Below, one piece after another: positions 40,097 through 48,701 of a stretch of 64,000 nucleotides of DNA. The notes beneath the pieces were generated by a model, which worked only from the letters and a program-made list of their open reading frames with translations, was not told the DNA's origin and did not search any database. The position numbers were made by a program, and so were the translations under genes. The number at the start of each line of letters is the position of its first letter. The first letter of the stretch is position 1. The stretch spans positions 1-64,000 of the forward strand of contig CBDFLT010000004.1 of NCBI GenBank assembly GCA_965249225.1, written 5' to 3'. Origin of the DNA: CBDFLT01 sp965249225. Its GTDB lineage: Bacteria; Chloroflexota; Dehalococcoidia; Lucifugimonadales; G963668185.

Positions 40097-42331
40097 GTGG
40101 CCAGCGACATCCTCGAGGGACTCAATCCCAACCAGCGAGAAGCCGTCGAGACGATCGAAGGGCCGCTGCTGATCATCGCCGGCCCGGGCAGCGGCAAGAC
40201 CCGAGTCATAACGCACCGGATCGCCTACCTGGTGCGGGTCTGCGGTGTGACCCCCTACCGGATAGCCGCCGTGACCTTCACCAACAAGGCCGCGCGAGAG
40301 ATGCGGGAGCGCCTCGTTCCCCTCCTCGGTAAGGGCGACCAGGACTTGAACGTAGGCACGTTCCACTCCTTCTGCGCCATGATTTTGCGCCGAGAGGGCG
40401 ATCACATAGGTCTGGACCGCAACTTCACCATCTACGACGACGACGACCAGATCTCTCTAATAAAGCGGAGCATGGGCGAAATAGGCGTCGATCCCAAGAG
40501 CTTCGCCCCAAGAGCCGTCCTTTCGGCCATCTCCCGCGCCAAGAGCCAGCTCATAACCGCCGAGGGGTTCGCGCTGAAGCGTGAAAACTACTTCGACGAG
40601 GTGGTCCACCGTGTCTACGAGCGCTACGACGCCCTGCTGGCCCAGAGCTCGGCGGTGGACTTCGACGACATTCTGCTGAAGACGTACCAGCTATTCGAGA
40701 GCGTCCCTCAGGTATCGTCCAAATACCAGGACCGGTTTGTCCACTTCATGATAGACGAGTTCCAGGATACCAACGTGGTTCAGTACGCCATCGCCAAGCA
40801 GCTGTCCGAGGGGTATCGCAACATCTGCGTGGTGGGCGACCCAGACCAGTCGATTTATGCCTGGCGTAACGCCGACATCCGCAACATTCTCAGCTTCCAG
40901 CACGACTATCCCGAGGCCAAGGTCATCACACTGGACGAGAACTACCGGTCGTCCCAGACGATCCTGGACACCGCTGAACAGGTCATCTCATCCAACCGTC
41001 AGAGGGTTAAGAAGGAGCTGTGGACGCAGAACGGGAAGGGCGTGCCCATCGTCGTCCACGAGGGGTACAACGAGGAGGAAGAGGCCCAGTTCGTGGTGAA
41101 AGAGGTCCAGAACCTGGCCCGCGAGGCATCCCTCGACCTCGGCGACATGGCGGTGATGTACCGCGTGAACGCTCAGTCCCGAGCGCTGGAGGAGGCGTGT
41201 CTGCGCTATGGGCTCCCGTATCAACTGGTGGGTAGTATCAGGTTCTACCAGCGCCAGGAGATCAAAGACCTGGCCGCATACCTCAGGGTGATGGCCAACC
41301 CCACAGACGACGTCAGCCTCGCCAGGATCATCAACGTGCCCACGAGAGGCATCGGCCAGCGGACCGTAGACGACCTGACGCGGTACGCGCGCGATTCGGG
41401 CTGCTCCATGTTCGCCGCTATCCAGGCTCTCGCCGGCGACGAGGACAAGCGATCCGAATCGCCTTTCCCAACACGATCGGCCCAAGTCCTGATGAATTTC
41501 CACAACCTGATGGAGGGCCTGGCGGAGCAAAGCCAGACCCTTGACTTGGTCGAGCTGATCGACGTGGTGCTGGAGCGCACGGGGTACAAGCGACATCTAC
41601 TGGAGGAGGACGATCGAGGTGAGGAACGCTGGGAGAACCTACAGGAGCTCAGGAGCCTGGCGCGCGACTACGTGTACCTGGGGATGCGCGAGGGGCTGAC
41701 GGCGTTCCTGGAGCATATCAGCCTCGTGAGCGACATAGACAGGTACGAAAACAAGGTTGACGCGGTAACGCTCATCACCCTTCACCAGGCAAAGGGACTC
41801 GAGTTCCCTGTGGTGTTCATCGTCGGCCTGGAGGAGGGCATCCTTCCCCACGTGCGCTCCATGGACGACCTCGAGGAGCTGGAGGAGGAGCGTCGTCTGT
41901 TGTACGTGGGAGTGACCAGGGCGAAGGACCGCGTTTATCTGGTGCGGGCCTTTCGACGCGGGTTCCGCGGAGGCGGTGAGCCGGGCCTGCCATCCCGCTT
42001 CCTGTCTGACATACCCCAGGAACTGATGGTGGCGGCTAAAGCCCCGTCCAGGAAGGTGCGCACTTCGCCAGGCTGGACGCACCGCGGAAGGAAACCGACG
42101 ACAGTTGCCGTGGGCTCGGAGTCCAAACACGGCACCACAGACGAAGCGCCCGCTGCAATGGAGGTCCAGCTCACGACCGGGGACAAGGTCCGTCATTCTA
42201 TCTTCGGCGAGGGGATGGTCATCAGCTGTAAGCCCGCCCACGGCGACGTCGAGGTTACGGTAGCCTTCGACGACGGACAGGGGATCAAGCGGCTGCTGCT
42301 CAGCCTCGCACCCCTAGAGAAGCTGGGCTAG
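40097..42331 (+). CDS. UvrD/PcrA-type DNA helicase
   Basis: A 744-residue superfamily 1A 3'-5' helicase. All motifs are visible: Walker A GPGSGKTRV (about 31-39), TFTNKAAREMRER, GTFHSF, Walker B IDEFQDTN, GDPDQSIYAWRNAD, LDENYRSS, ITLHQAKGLEFPVVFIVGLEEG and LLYVGVTRAKD. The C-terminus (GDKVRHSIFGEGMVI) is the PcrA Tudor-like RNA-polymerase-contact domain. Roles expected: nucleotide excision repair and replication/transcription conflict. Start GTG 40097 with GAGG 7 nt upstream. Confidence 0.93.
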   Translation: MASDILEGLNPNQREAVETIEGPLLIIAGPGSGKTRVITHRIAYLVRVCGVTPYRIAAVTFTNKAAREMRERLVPLLGKGDQDLNVGTFHSFCAMILRREGDHIGLDRNFTIYDDDDQISLIKRSMGEIGVDPKSFAPRAVLSAISRAKSQLITAEGFALKRENYFDEVVHRVYERYDALLAQSSAVDFDDILLKTYQLFESVPQVSSKYQDRFVHFMIDEFQDTNVVQYAIAKQLSEGYRNICVVGDPDQSIYAWRNADIRNILSFQHDYPEAKVITLDENYRSSQTILDTAEQVISSNRQRVKKELWTQNGKGVPIVVHEGYNEEEEAQFVVKEVQNLAREASLDLGDMAVMYRVNAQSRALEEACLRYGLPYQLVGSIRFYQRQEIKDLAAYLRVMANPTDDVSLARIINVPTRGIGQRTVDDLTRYARDSGCSMFAAIQALAGDEDKRSESPFPTRSAQVLMNFHNLMEGLAEQSQTLDLVELIDVVLERTGYKRHLLEEDDRGEERWENLQELRSLARDYVYLGMREGLTAFLEHISLVSDIDRYENKVDAVTLITLHQAKGLEFPVVFIVGLEEGILPHVRSMDDLEELEEERRLLYVGVTRAKDRVYLVRAFRRGFRGGGEPGLPSRFLSDIPQELMVAAKAPSRKVRTSPGWTHRGRKPTTVAVGSESKHGTTDEAPAAMEVQLTTGDKVRHSIFGEGMVISCKPAHGDVEVTVAFDDGQGIKRLLLSLAPLEKLG

Positions 42332-42400
42332 AGTCGGGAGCGCCCATACACCCGCCGGACAACAGCTTCTTTAGAGGTGGCCCTTTTTCTATAAGGATGG

Positions 42401-42420
42401 GGTCCTTCCGCGGAAGGACC
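42401..42420. repeat. Perfect 20-bp palindrome
   Basis: GGTCCTTCCGCGGAAGGACC, fully self-complementary, 70 bp after the helicase stop and directly before the intergenic repeat at 42422. No T tract, so it is more likely a protein site or hairpin than a terminator. Confidence 0.6.
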
Positions 42421-42421
42421 T

Positions 42422-42477
42422 AGGGCGGGTGGGAAAATCTACCCTGAGAGTAGGGAGTCCGCACCCAAGGACGAAAT
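42422..42477. repeat. Intergenic repeat upstream of first MaoC-like gene
   Basis: AGGGCGGGTGGGAAAATCTACC, a CTACCCT-GAGA-GTAGGG hairpin, then GAGTC, CACC and AAGG. The same pattern with small changes is at 43095-43155, ahead of the second MaoC-like gene, and more distantly at 29480-29540. Confidence 0.6.
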
Positions 42478-42480
42478 AAG

Positions 42481-42497
42481 AGCTTTGAAATAACCTC
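42481..42497. repeat. Intergenic motif AGCTTTGAAATAACCTC
   Basis: Third copy of the TTTGAAATA motif found at 29546 and 30775, here 24 bp before the FAS1-like dehydratase start. Confidence 0.5.
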
Positions 42498-42520
42498 TAC
42501 CCTGGGCCTGGAGAGAACAG

Positions 42521-42997
42521 ATGCGTGAAGAATCGGTAATCACCCAAGCCATGCGGGACGCCGTAGGCACCGAGACCGAGCCGGTGACCTACGATGTGGA
42601 AAAGGGCGCCATCATCAGATTCGCCGAGGCGATAGGCGACCCGAACCCCTTGTTTAACGATGAAGTAGCCGCACGTCGCACGCGTTACGGCGGTCTGATC
42701 GCTCCGCCAACGTTCCTGCGCTCGTTGAGTCCCGGCGGCCTCCCCAAGACCACCGTCGAGAGTCCCTACGGCGCGATTCTGGACGGCGGCAGCGAGTGGG
42801 AGTACTTCGAGCCGGTGAGGCCGGGCGACAGGATCACTATCACCACCAAGGTCTCTGATATTTACGAGCGCACGGGCCGCCTGGGAAACATGCTGTTCAT
42901 CATCACCGACACCAATTACACGAACCAGTTCGGCAAGGTGGCGGCCACCCAGCGAAGCGTGGGCATAAGCTACGAGCCGCCCGAAAAGAAGGACTAG
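42521..42997 (+). CDS. MaoC-like (FAS1-type) dehydratase subunit A
   Basis: A 158-residue single hot-dog domain similar to the N-terminal half of MaoC/FAS1-type dehydratases (FAEAIGDPNPLFNDEVAARRTRYGGLIAPPTFL). Here D-P-N-P-L replaces the catalytic D...H found in the partner gene, so it is probably the non-catalytic or substrate-binding half of a heterodimer with 43210-43650. Expected role: hydration of an enoyl-CoA or hydroxyacyl-CoA dehydration. Confidence 0.82.
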   Translation: MREESVITQAMRDAVGTETEPVTYDVEKGAIIRFAEAIGDPNPLFNDEVAARRTRYGGLIAPPTFLRSLSPGGLPKTTVESPYGAILDGGSEWEYFEPVRPGDRITITTKVSDIYERTGRLGNMLFIITDTNYTNQFGKVAATQRSVGISYEPPEKKD

Positions 42998-43094
42998 CGG
43001 CGGTCCGATGCGGGCGCGAATAACTACCTTGGAAAAGGAGGTCTGGCCCAGCCAACGAGCCACTTAGAGGGAGGGGTGACCCCAGACACCGCCC

Positions 43095-43155
43095 AGGGCG
43101 GGTTGGGTGGGAAATCTACCCCGGGGGTGGGGAGTCACACCAAAGGGCACAATAA
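43095..43155. repeat. Intergenic repeat upstream of second MaoC-like gene
   Basis: AGGGCGGGTTGGGTGGGAAA, then TCTACCCC-GGG-GGTGGGGAGTC, CACC and AAGGGCACAATAA. It parallels 42422-42477 in order and spacing of blocks. Confidence 0.6.
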
Positions 43156-43209
43156 CCCCTACACACACCAACTATCAGCGCAAGGCCAGCACCCTAGGAG
43201 CAACAAACC

Positions 43210-43650
43210 ATGACAGACCAGCTTTACTACGAAGACGTCGATGAGGAGATGGAGCTCCCCGCGCTTCGGAAAGACCCCACGACCCAGCAGTTGGTCAAGT
43301 ACGCCGGAGCGTCGAGAGACTTCTACCAAATCCACTACGACAAGGACTTCGCGCTCAGCAACGGCCTCCCAGGCGTCATCCTCCAGGGTGCACTCAGGAA
43401 CGCGTTCCTAGGCCATCTGGTGACCGACTGGATCGGCGAGCACGGGACGCTGAAGAAGCTCAGCGCTCAGTACCGCGGCATGGACCCCATCGGCGCAACC
43501 TACTTCGTCAAGGGGACCGTCAAGAAGAAGCACGTGCGTGGCGGGGAGCACATCGTGGAGTGTGAGCTGCGGGTGGAGAGCAGCGAGGGTAAGGCCACTA
43601 CGTCGGGGTACGCGGTCGTAAGCCTTCCCTCTCGCCAGGCCGGGCCCTAG
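43210..43650 (+). CDS. MaoC-like dehydratase subunit B
   Basis: A 146-residue hot-dog domain with the catalytic Asp-His pair in YAGASRDFYQIHYDKDFA (about 31-48) followed by GLPGVILQGALRNAFLGHLVTDW. This is the hydratase-2/MaoC active motif. It likely pairs with 42521-42997, a two-gene version of a double hot-dog dehydratase. The 212 bp between them contains the second repeat rather than a tight operon gap. Confidence 0.84.
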   Translation: MTDQLYYEDVDEEMELPALRKDPTTQQLVKYAGASRDFYQIHYDKDFALSNGLPGVILQGALRNAFLGHLVTDWIGEHGTLKKLSAQYRGMDPIGATYFVKGTVKKKHVRGGEHIVECELRVESSEGKATTSGYAVVSLPSRQAGP

Positions 43651-43682
43651 CCGGGCCGTATATACCGGAAGAATCCCGAACC

Positions 43683-43710
43683 TTGACACCAGCCCGAGGC
43701 ATCATATATT
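43683..43710 (+). promoter_or_regulatory. Promoter of the csoR-copA operon
   Basis: A consensus TTGACA (43683-43688) and TATATT (43705-43710) separated by 16 bp, followed at once by the GC-rich operator. Confidence 0.75.
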
Positions 43711-43718
43711 ATGTATTA

Positions 43719-43740
43719 ACCCCCACCCGGGGGGTATGGG
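43719..43740 (+). promoter_or_regulatory. CsoR-type operator
   Basis: ACCCCCACCCGGGGGGTAT-GGG, a G/C-tract pseudo-palindrome like known CsoR boxes (TACCC...GGGGGTAT), located over the expected transcription start. Binding would block the promoter until Cu(I) is sensed. Confidence 0.65.
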
Positions 43741-43787
43741 TATAAACTAGTCCTCTAATGGGGACAATTTCACAAGAGGTTCTAAGA

Positions 43788-44084
43788 ATGGCAACGAAAA
43801 AAGAAACCGTCGACACTCTTCCAGACCACAAGAAGGATGTCCTCAAGCGGCTGAGCTACATCGAGGGACATCTGGCCGGCATCCGCCGCATGATAGAGGA
43901 GGACAAGTACTGTGTCGACGTCTTGAAGCAGACCTTCGCCGTCCGCCGCGCCATCCAGAAGCTGGAATCGAGGATGCTGGATGGCCACCTCCACACATGC
44001 GTCATCGACGGTGTAAGAGGAGGACGAGAGGACCAGGTCCTCACCGAGCTGGTGGAGCTGTACAGCCTGTCTGACAGGAGTTAG
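43788..44084 (+). CDS. csoR: CsoR-family copper-sensing repressor
   Basis: A 98-residue all-helical DUF156 repressor. The Cu(I) ligand set C-x24-H-x3-C is exact: Cys42 (DKYCVDV), His67 and Cys71 (GHLHTC). The N-terminal KKDVLKRLSYIEGHLAGIRRMI helix is the family DNA-binding region. Start ATG 43788 fits the family; ATG 43758 would add 10 residues. It ends 4 nt before copA, so it likely autoregulates the copper operon through the operator at 43719-43740. Confidence 0.92.
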   Translation: MATKKETVDTLPDHKKDVLKRLSYIEGHLAGIRRMIEEDKYCVDVLKQTFAVRRAIQKLESRMLDGHLHTCVIDGVRGGREDQVLTELVELYSLSDRS

Positions 44085-44088
44085 TTGC

Positions 44089-46557
44089 GTGGCGACGGAG
44101 ACCAAACAACGAATTACAGTGCCCATCAAGGGCATGACCTGCGCCTCCTGCGTCTCCCATGTCACCAAGGCCCTTGGCGGCCTCCCCGGTGTGGAGGAGG
44201 TGAGCGTCAACCTGGCCACCGAGCGGGCCAGCCTGGCGGTTGGACACCAGCAGGTGGAGTTGGCCGACGTGGCCGATGCACTGGAAGACGCGGGGTACGG
44301 ATTAGGGACCCAGAAGGTCACCCTCAACATCGGTGGAATGACCTGCGCCTCCTGCGTGGGCCACGTGGAACGCGCCCTCAGCGGCGTGCCGGGTGTAACC
44401 TCGGCCGCCGTCAACCTGGCGACGGAACGCGCCACAGTGGAGTACGTCCCGGGCGTCGGGGGCATATCGGACATGCGACAGGCGGTGGAGGACGCGGGCT
44501 ACTCCGTGCCGGGTCTCGCCGACGAGTCCACGGACGGAGCCGCGACCCCCAAAAAACTGGGGATCCTGAAGGCCAAGTTCGCGTTCAGCCTGGCTGCCGC
44601 CGCCTCCATCATGACCTTGATGGCCATCTCATGGGTGAAATCGTCCCTACCCTTCAGCCTTGAGTACATCCTGTTGGCCCTGGCCACGCCCGTCCAGTTC
44701 TGGGCGGGCACGCAGTTTTACACGGCGGCCTGGGGCGCGCTCAAGCATCGCACCACCAACATGAACACGCTGATAGCCATGGGCACCTCGGTGGCCTACT
44801 TCTATAGCGCCGCGGTGACTTTCTTCGGAGACTCGTCCTTCTTTTCAAGCTATCCGACAGAGACGTACTTCGATACCTCCACCGCGATCATCGGCCTGGT
44901 CCTGCTGGGCAGGTTCCTCGAGGCCAGAGCCAAGAGCCGGGCGTCGAACGCGATCAAGGCGCTGATGGGACTCCAGCCCAAGACGGCCCGGACCATCAAG
45001 GACGGACGGGAGGCAGACGTACCCATTGACGACCTGGCGGTTGGCGATGTGGTGGTCGTGAGGCCAGGTGAGAAGATACCCGTGGATGGCGAAGTGGTGG
45101 AAGGGGCCTCTTCGGTGGATGAGTCGATTCTGACCGGAGAAAGCGTGCCGGTCGAGAAGACGCCTGGAAGTCAGGTGTACGGGGCCACCATAAACCGGAT
45201 GGGCAGCTTCATGTTCAGGGCCACCAAAGTAGGCCGGGACACGATGCTGGCCCAGATCATACGGCTGGTGGAAGAGGCCCAAGGGTCCAAGGCGCCGATC
45301 CAGCGCCTGGCCGACGTGATATCGGCCTACTTCGTTCCCGCCGTCATCGCCGCGGCGGCCGGCACATTCTTGATTTGGCTGCTGGCCGGGCCCGACCCAT
45401 CTTACGCCATTCTAACCGCGGTGGCGGTCCTCATCATCGCCTGCCCCTGCGCCCTGGGACTGGCCACACCCACCGCTATCATGGTGGGGACAGGCAGAGG
45501 CGCCCGGTCCGGTGTGCTGATACGAAGCGCCGAGGCGCTGGAGCGCGCGGGAAACATCGACGTGGTGATGCTCGACAAGACCGGCACTCTCACCGTGGGA
45601 AGGCCCACCGTAACAGACATCGTGGCCATCGGGACCACCGAGGACGAGCTGCTAAGGCTCGCCGCCTCCGCCGAGCGGGGGTCGGAACACCCTCTCGGCG
45701 AGGCGATCGTGGCCGCCGCCAAGGCCCGAGGCCTCAGCCTCGAGAGAGTTACCGATTTCAGCGCAGTTCCCGGATACGGAATCGAGGCCAGGGTCAACGG
45801 TGCGTCGTTGTCGCTGGGCAATAGGACCCTGATGGAGCGACACGGCGTCGCGATGGATGGGATGGCGACAAGAGCGGAGGACCTGTCCCGCCAGGGCAAG
45901 ACCCCGATGTTCCTGGCGACCGACGGACGGCTGCTGGGCGTCATCGCCGTTGCCGACGAGGTCAAGCCGGACTCGAAAGAGGCGGTGGGGTCGCTCCGCG
46001 ATCAAGGACTGGAAGTGGTGATGCTGACGGGCGACAACAGGCGGACCGCCGATGCCGTCGCCGCACACCTGGGGATCGACCGCGTAGCCGCCGAGGTGCT
46101 GCCGGGGGACAAGGCGGACCAGGTTGCGGCGCTGCAACGGGAGGGCAAGACGGTGGCCATGGTGGGCGACGGCATAAACGACGCGCCCGCGCTGGCCCAG
46201 GCGGACGTGGGTATTGCCATAGGCACCGGTACAGACGTGGCCATGGAGGCGGCCGATATCACGCTGGTCAGCGGCGACCTTCACGGCGTCGCCACCTCTA
46301 TCGCACTCAGCAAGGCCACGATGCGGACAATCAAGCAGAACCTGCTGTGGGCCTTCGCCTACAACGTGGCATTGATACCTGTGGCCGCTGGAGTCCTGTA
46401 CCCGATATTCTCGGGCGGCGTGCCTGATGTGCTCAGGCCGGTCCTGGGAGAAGTGGGCTTCTTGAATCCCATTTTGGCCGCGGGCGCCATGGCCCTTAGC
46501 TCCATTACCGTGGTCGGCAACTCGCTGCGCCTCAACAGGTTCAGGCCGCGGAACTAG
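44089..46557 (+). CDS. copA: Cu+-exporting P1B-type ATPase
   Basis: An 822-residue copper efflux ATPase. Two N-terminal heavy-metal domains each carry GMTCASC (about 13-19 and 84-90). Eight membrane helices include the CPC metal site (IACPCALGLATP), with phosphorylation motif DKTGTLT (about 495-501), TGES actuator (LTGESVPVEK), the HP motif SEHPLGEAIV and GDGINDAPALAQADVG. The C-terminal helix has YNxxxxP-type sequence. Start GTG 44089, 4 nt after csoR. Confidence 0.96.
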   Translation: MATETKQRITVPIKGMTCASCVSHVTKALGGLPGVEEVSVNLATERASLAVGHQQVELADVADALEDAGYGLGTQKVTLNIGGMTCASCVGHVERALSGVPGVTSAAVNLATERATVEYVPGVGGISDMRQAVEDAGYSVPGLADESTDGAATPKKLGILKAKFAFSLAAAASIMTLMAISWVKSSLPFSLEYILLALATPVQFWAGTQFYTAAWGALKHRTTNMNTLIAMGTSVAYFYSAAVTFFGDSSFFSSYPTETYFDTSTAIIGLVLLGRFLEARAKSRASNAIKALMGLQPKTARTIKDGREADVPIDDLAVGDVVVVRPGEKIPVDGEVVEGASSVDESILTGESVPVEKTPGSQVYGATINRMGSFMFRATKVGRDTMLAQIIRLVEEAQGSKAPIQRLADVISAYFVPAVIAAAAGTFLIWLLAGPDPSYAILTAVAVLIIACPCALGLATPTAIMVGTGRGARSGVLIRSAEALERAGNIDVVMLDKTGTLTVGRPTVTDIVAIGTTEDELLRLAASAERGSEHPLGEAIVAAAKARGLSLERVTDFSAVPGYGIEARVNGASLSLGNRTLMERHGVAMDGMATRAEDLSRQGKTPMFLATDGRLLGVIAVADEVKPDSKEAVGSLRDQGLEVVMLTGDNRRTADAVAAHLGIDRVAAEVLPGDKADQVAALQREGKTVAMVGDGINDAPALAQADVGIAIGTGTDVAMEAADITLVSGDLHGVATSIALSKATMRTIKQNLLWAFAYNVALIPVAAGVLYPIFSGGVPDVLRPVLGEVGFLNPILAAGAMALSSITVVGNSLRLNRFRPRN

Positions 46558-46647
46558 ACGCCGGTGCACCCCAGGGCGATTGAGCGGGAAAATCCAGTTT
46601 AGTGGCAAAGCGACAAGGCCGCCGAAGGCTCTAAGGAGGCAACCGCT

Positions 46648-46854
46648 ATGCGTATTCCCCTGTTCAGTCAAGGCGGGCCGAAGGCCATAGACCCAGTGTG
46701 CCACATGGAGGTCGACACCAAGAGACCGGGCGGAGGCACCTGGGAGCACGATGGCCAGACCTACTACTTCTGCGGCCCCGGATGCAACCGGGCCTTTCAG
46801 AAGGAACCCGAGGCGTACCTATCGGGCGAAAAACGGATCGACATGGGCAACTAG
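46648..46854 (+). CDS. YHS-domain protein
   Basis: A 68-residue protein dominated by a YHS domain (DPVCHMEVD...HDGQTYYFCGPGCNRAFQKEPEAYL), a cysteine-rich metal-binding fold often fused to or beside copper ATPases. RBS AAGGAGG before ATG 46648. Probably a small copper-handling partner of CopA, by context. Confidence 0.88.
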   Translation: MRIPLFSQGGPKAIDPVCHMEVDTKRPGGGTWEHDGQTYYFCGPGCNRAFQKEPEAYLSGEKRIDMGN

Positions 46855-46896
46855 CAGCCGTTTCGAGAGACGAGGCCTACACGGTTAACGGCGTCG

Positions 46897-46925
46897 TTGA
46901 CCTGGCCAGCCCGCTTGGAGATAAT
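46897..46925 (+). promoter_or_regulatory. Promoter of tRNA-Leu
   Basis: TTGACC (46897-46902) and GATAAT (46920-46925) with 17-bp spacing, about 97 bp before the tRNA. Confidence 0.55.
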
Positions 46926-47021
46926 GACCCCGGTAGCTTGAAGTCCCTTCTCCGGGTTACGAAGGGATAGCTCGGGGCAAGTCCTCTAGTGGAGGTTAAG
47001 GCCCGGTTCATACTCAGGTGA

Positions 47022-47107
47022 GCCGAAGTGGCGGAACGGTAGACGCGACGGTCTCAAAAACCGTTGGGGGCAACCCCATGTCGGTTCGACTCCGACCTTC
47101 GGCACCA
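47022..47107 (+). tRNA. tRNA-Leu (anticodon CAA)
   Basis: An 86-nt class II tRNA: acceptor GCCGAAG/CTTCGGC, anticodon stem ACGGT/ACCGT around CTCAAAA (anticodon CAA), a variable arm (GGGGGCAACCCC) and T loop TTCGACT. CCA encoded at 47105-47107. Confidence 0.95.
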
Positions 47108-47121
47108 CTCTATCGCACAAA

Positions 47122-47589
47122 ATGAAGTCGCTTGAAGCCATCCTGGAGCAAAACCCTTTTCTTCGCAGCCTGGCGCCGGGTCATCTGACGCAAATCGTCG
47201 GCTGCACATCGAACGTGCAATTCAATCCCGGTGAGTACCTGGTGCGGGATGGCGAACACGCCAATCGCTGCTATATACTCCAGCAAGGAGTTGTGGCTAT
47301 CGAAAAAGCCGTCCCACACCGGAGCGCCGTTACGGTCCAGACCATAGGACAAGGGGATATCGTTGGCTGGTCGTGGCTGATACCGCCGTACCGGTGGCGC
47401 TTCGACGGCCGTGCAGTCGAATTCACCTGAGCCGTCGCCCTGGATAGGGAGTGCCTGCGAACCAAATGTATCGAGGACCACACCCTGGGTTTTGAGCTGA
47501 TGAGACGCGTTACTCAAATCATAGCCCAGCGGCTGGAAGCCACCCAGCTACAGCTCCTGGACTCGTACGGAGCACGTGCCGGAAGATAA
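47122..47589 (+). pseudogene. Cyclic-nucleotide-binding domain protein with in-frame TGA
   Basis: The frame from ATG 47122 encodes a cNMP-binding jelly roll (LEQNPFLRSLAPGHLTQI, FNPGEYLVRDGEHANRCYILQQGVVAIEK), stops at TGA 47428-47430 (codon 103), then continues open for 52 codons with clear family sequence (AVALDRECLRTKCIEDH, RVTQIIAQRLEATQLQLLDSYG). Family members usually have Arg at the TGA position, so a CGA to TGA change is the simplest account. No helix-turn-helix follows, so it is a single-domain protein. Either a nonsense mutant, readthrough, or an assembly error. Confidence 0.75.
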
Positions 47590-47606
47590 TCAGAAGGAGA
47601 ATACGC

Positions 47607-48701
47607 ATGAACAGCAGTCCCATCGGCTCAAGCAAGTTCGAGCTGGACACCCCGGCCCTGCTCGTGGACATCGATCGGATGGACAGCAACATCGCCAGCA
47701 TGGCCGAGTTTTTCCGTGAGAGCGGCGTGAACTGGCGGCCGCACACGAAGGGCCAGAAGGTGCCGGCCATCGCGCACATGCAGATCGCCGCCGGAGCCAT
47801 CGGCGTAACCTGCGCCAAGCTATCGGAGGCCGAGGTAATGGTCGCCGCGGGGATAAAGGACATCCTTGTCGCCAACCAGATCGTGGGCCAGGCCAAGGTG
47901 GAGCGCTACGTTAATCTCTGTCAACGGGCCGACGTCATCACCCTGGTGGACAGCGTGGAGAACGTACGAGAGCTGGACGCCGCGGCCCGTGAGAAGGGGG
48001 TGAATCCCCGAGTACTGGTGGAGGTGAACACTGGGATGGACCGCTGCGGAGTGGAGCCGGGCGAGCCCGCGGTTGCACTATCCCAAGAGGTGGCCGGGTC
48101 GGAGAACCTCCGCTATACGGGTCTGGAGGGCTGGGAGGGCCACACGGCCGGGATGCCCAACACGCCCGAGAAGCGGGAGGCCGTGGAGAAGGCGGTGAAT
48201 CTCCTCACCATGAGCGCCAGGATGTGCGGAGAGGCCGGGCTGGACGTGGAGATCGTGAGCGGAGGAGGAGGAGGCACCTACTGGATCACCGCCCTAATTC
48301 CAGGCGTTACAGAGGTCCAGGCCGGTGGGGCCATCTTCAGCGACATGTACTACTTCAACGCAGGCGTCAAGCACGACTTCGCATTGACCGTGCTGACGAC
48401 GGTGGTAAGCCGTCCAAGCCCCGAGCGCATAGTGGTGGACGGAGGACGGAAGGTGATGATGATCGAGGTAACGGAGCCCAGCCCCATGGACATACAGGGG
48501 GTGGAGTCCCTCAGCTTCTCCGCCGAGCACACCACCATCAACCTCAAGGAGCCCACCGAGCATCCACGCATCGGCGACAACGTCGAGTTCGTCGTGGGGT
48601 ACGGGGACACCACCGTGTGCCTGCACGACGAGATGTACGGCACACGCGACGGGAAGGTGGAGGTGGTGTGGCCCATCCTGGGCCGCGGCAAGTTCCGCTG
48701 A
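47607..48701 (+). CDS. D-threonine aldolase/D-serine dehydratase-like PLP enzyme
   Basis: A 364-residue fold type III PLP enzyme. The PLP lysine is in WRPHTKGQKVP (about residue 49). The barrel includes TCAKLSEAEVM, VEVNTGMDRCGVEPGE and VSGGGGGTYW, the C-terminal beta domain YGDTTVCLHDEMYG with the His/Asp metal pair. It fits the DSD1/D-threonine aldolase group. RBS AAGGAG 8 nt before ATG. Exact substrate not determinable. Confidence 0.87.
   Translation: MNSSPIGSSKFELDTPALLVDIDRMDSNIASMAEFFRESGVNWRPHTKGQKVPAIAHMQIAAGAIGVTCAKLSEAEVMVAAGIKDILVANQIVGQAKVERYVNLCQRADVITLVDSVENVRELDAAAREKGVNPRVLVEVNTGMDRCGVEPGEPAVALSQEVAGSENLRYTGLEGWEGHTAGMPNTPEKREAVEKAVNLLTMSARMCGEAGLDVEIVSGGGGGTYWITALIPGVTEVQAGGAIFSDMYYFNAGVKHDFALTVLTTVVSRPSPERIVVDGGRKVMMIEVTEPSPMDIQGVESLSFSAEHTTINLKEPTEHPRIGDNVEFVVGYGDTTVCLHDEMYGTRDGKVEVVWPILGRGKFR

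Noticed and set aside
46698..46970. 90-codon ORF overlapping the YHS gene
   Set aside because: Out-of-frame shadow of the YHS gene that also runs through the tRNA-Leu promoter.
47428..47430. Second selenocysteine site in the cNMP-binding gene
   Set aside because: The position is expected to be Arg, there is no CxxC-like motif, and the downstream hairpin is too close to the TGA for a SECIS.
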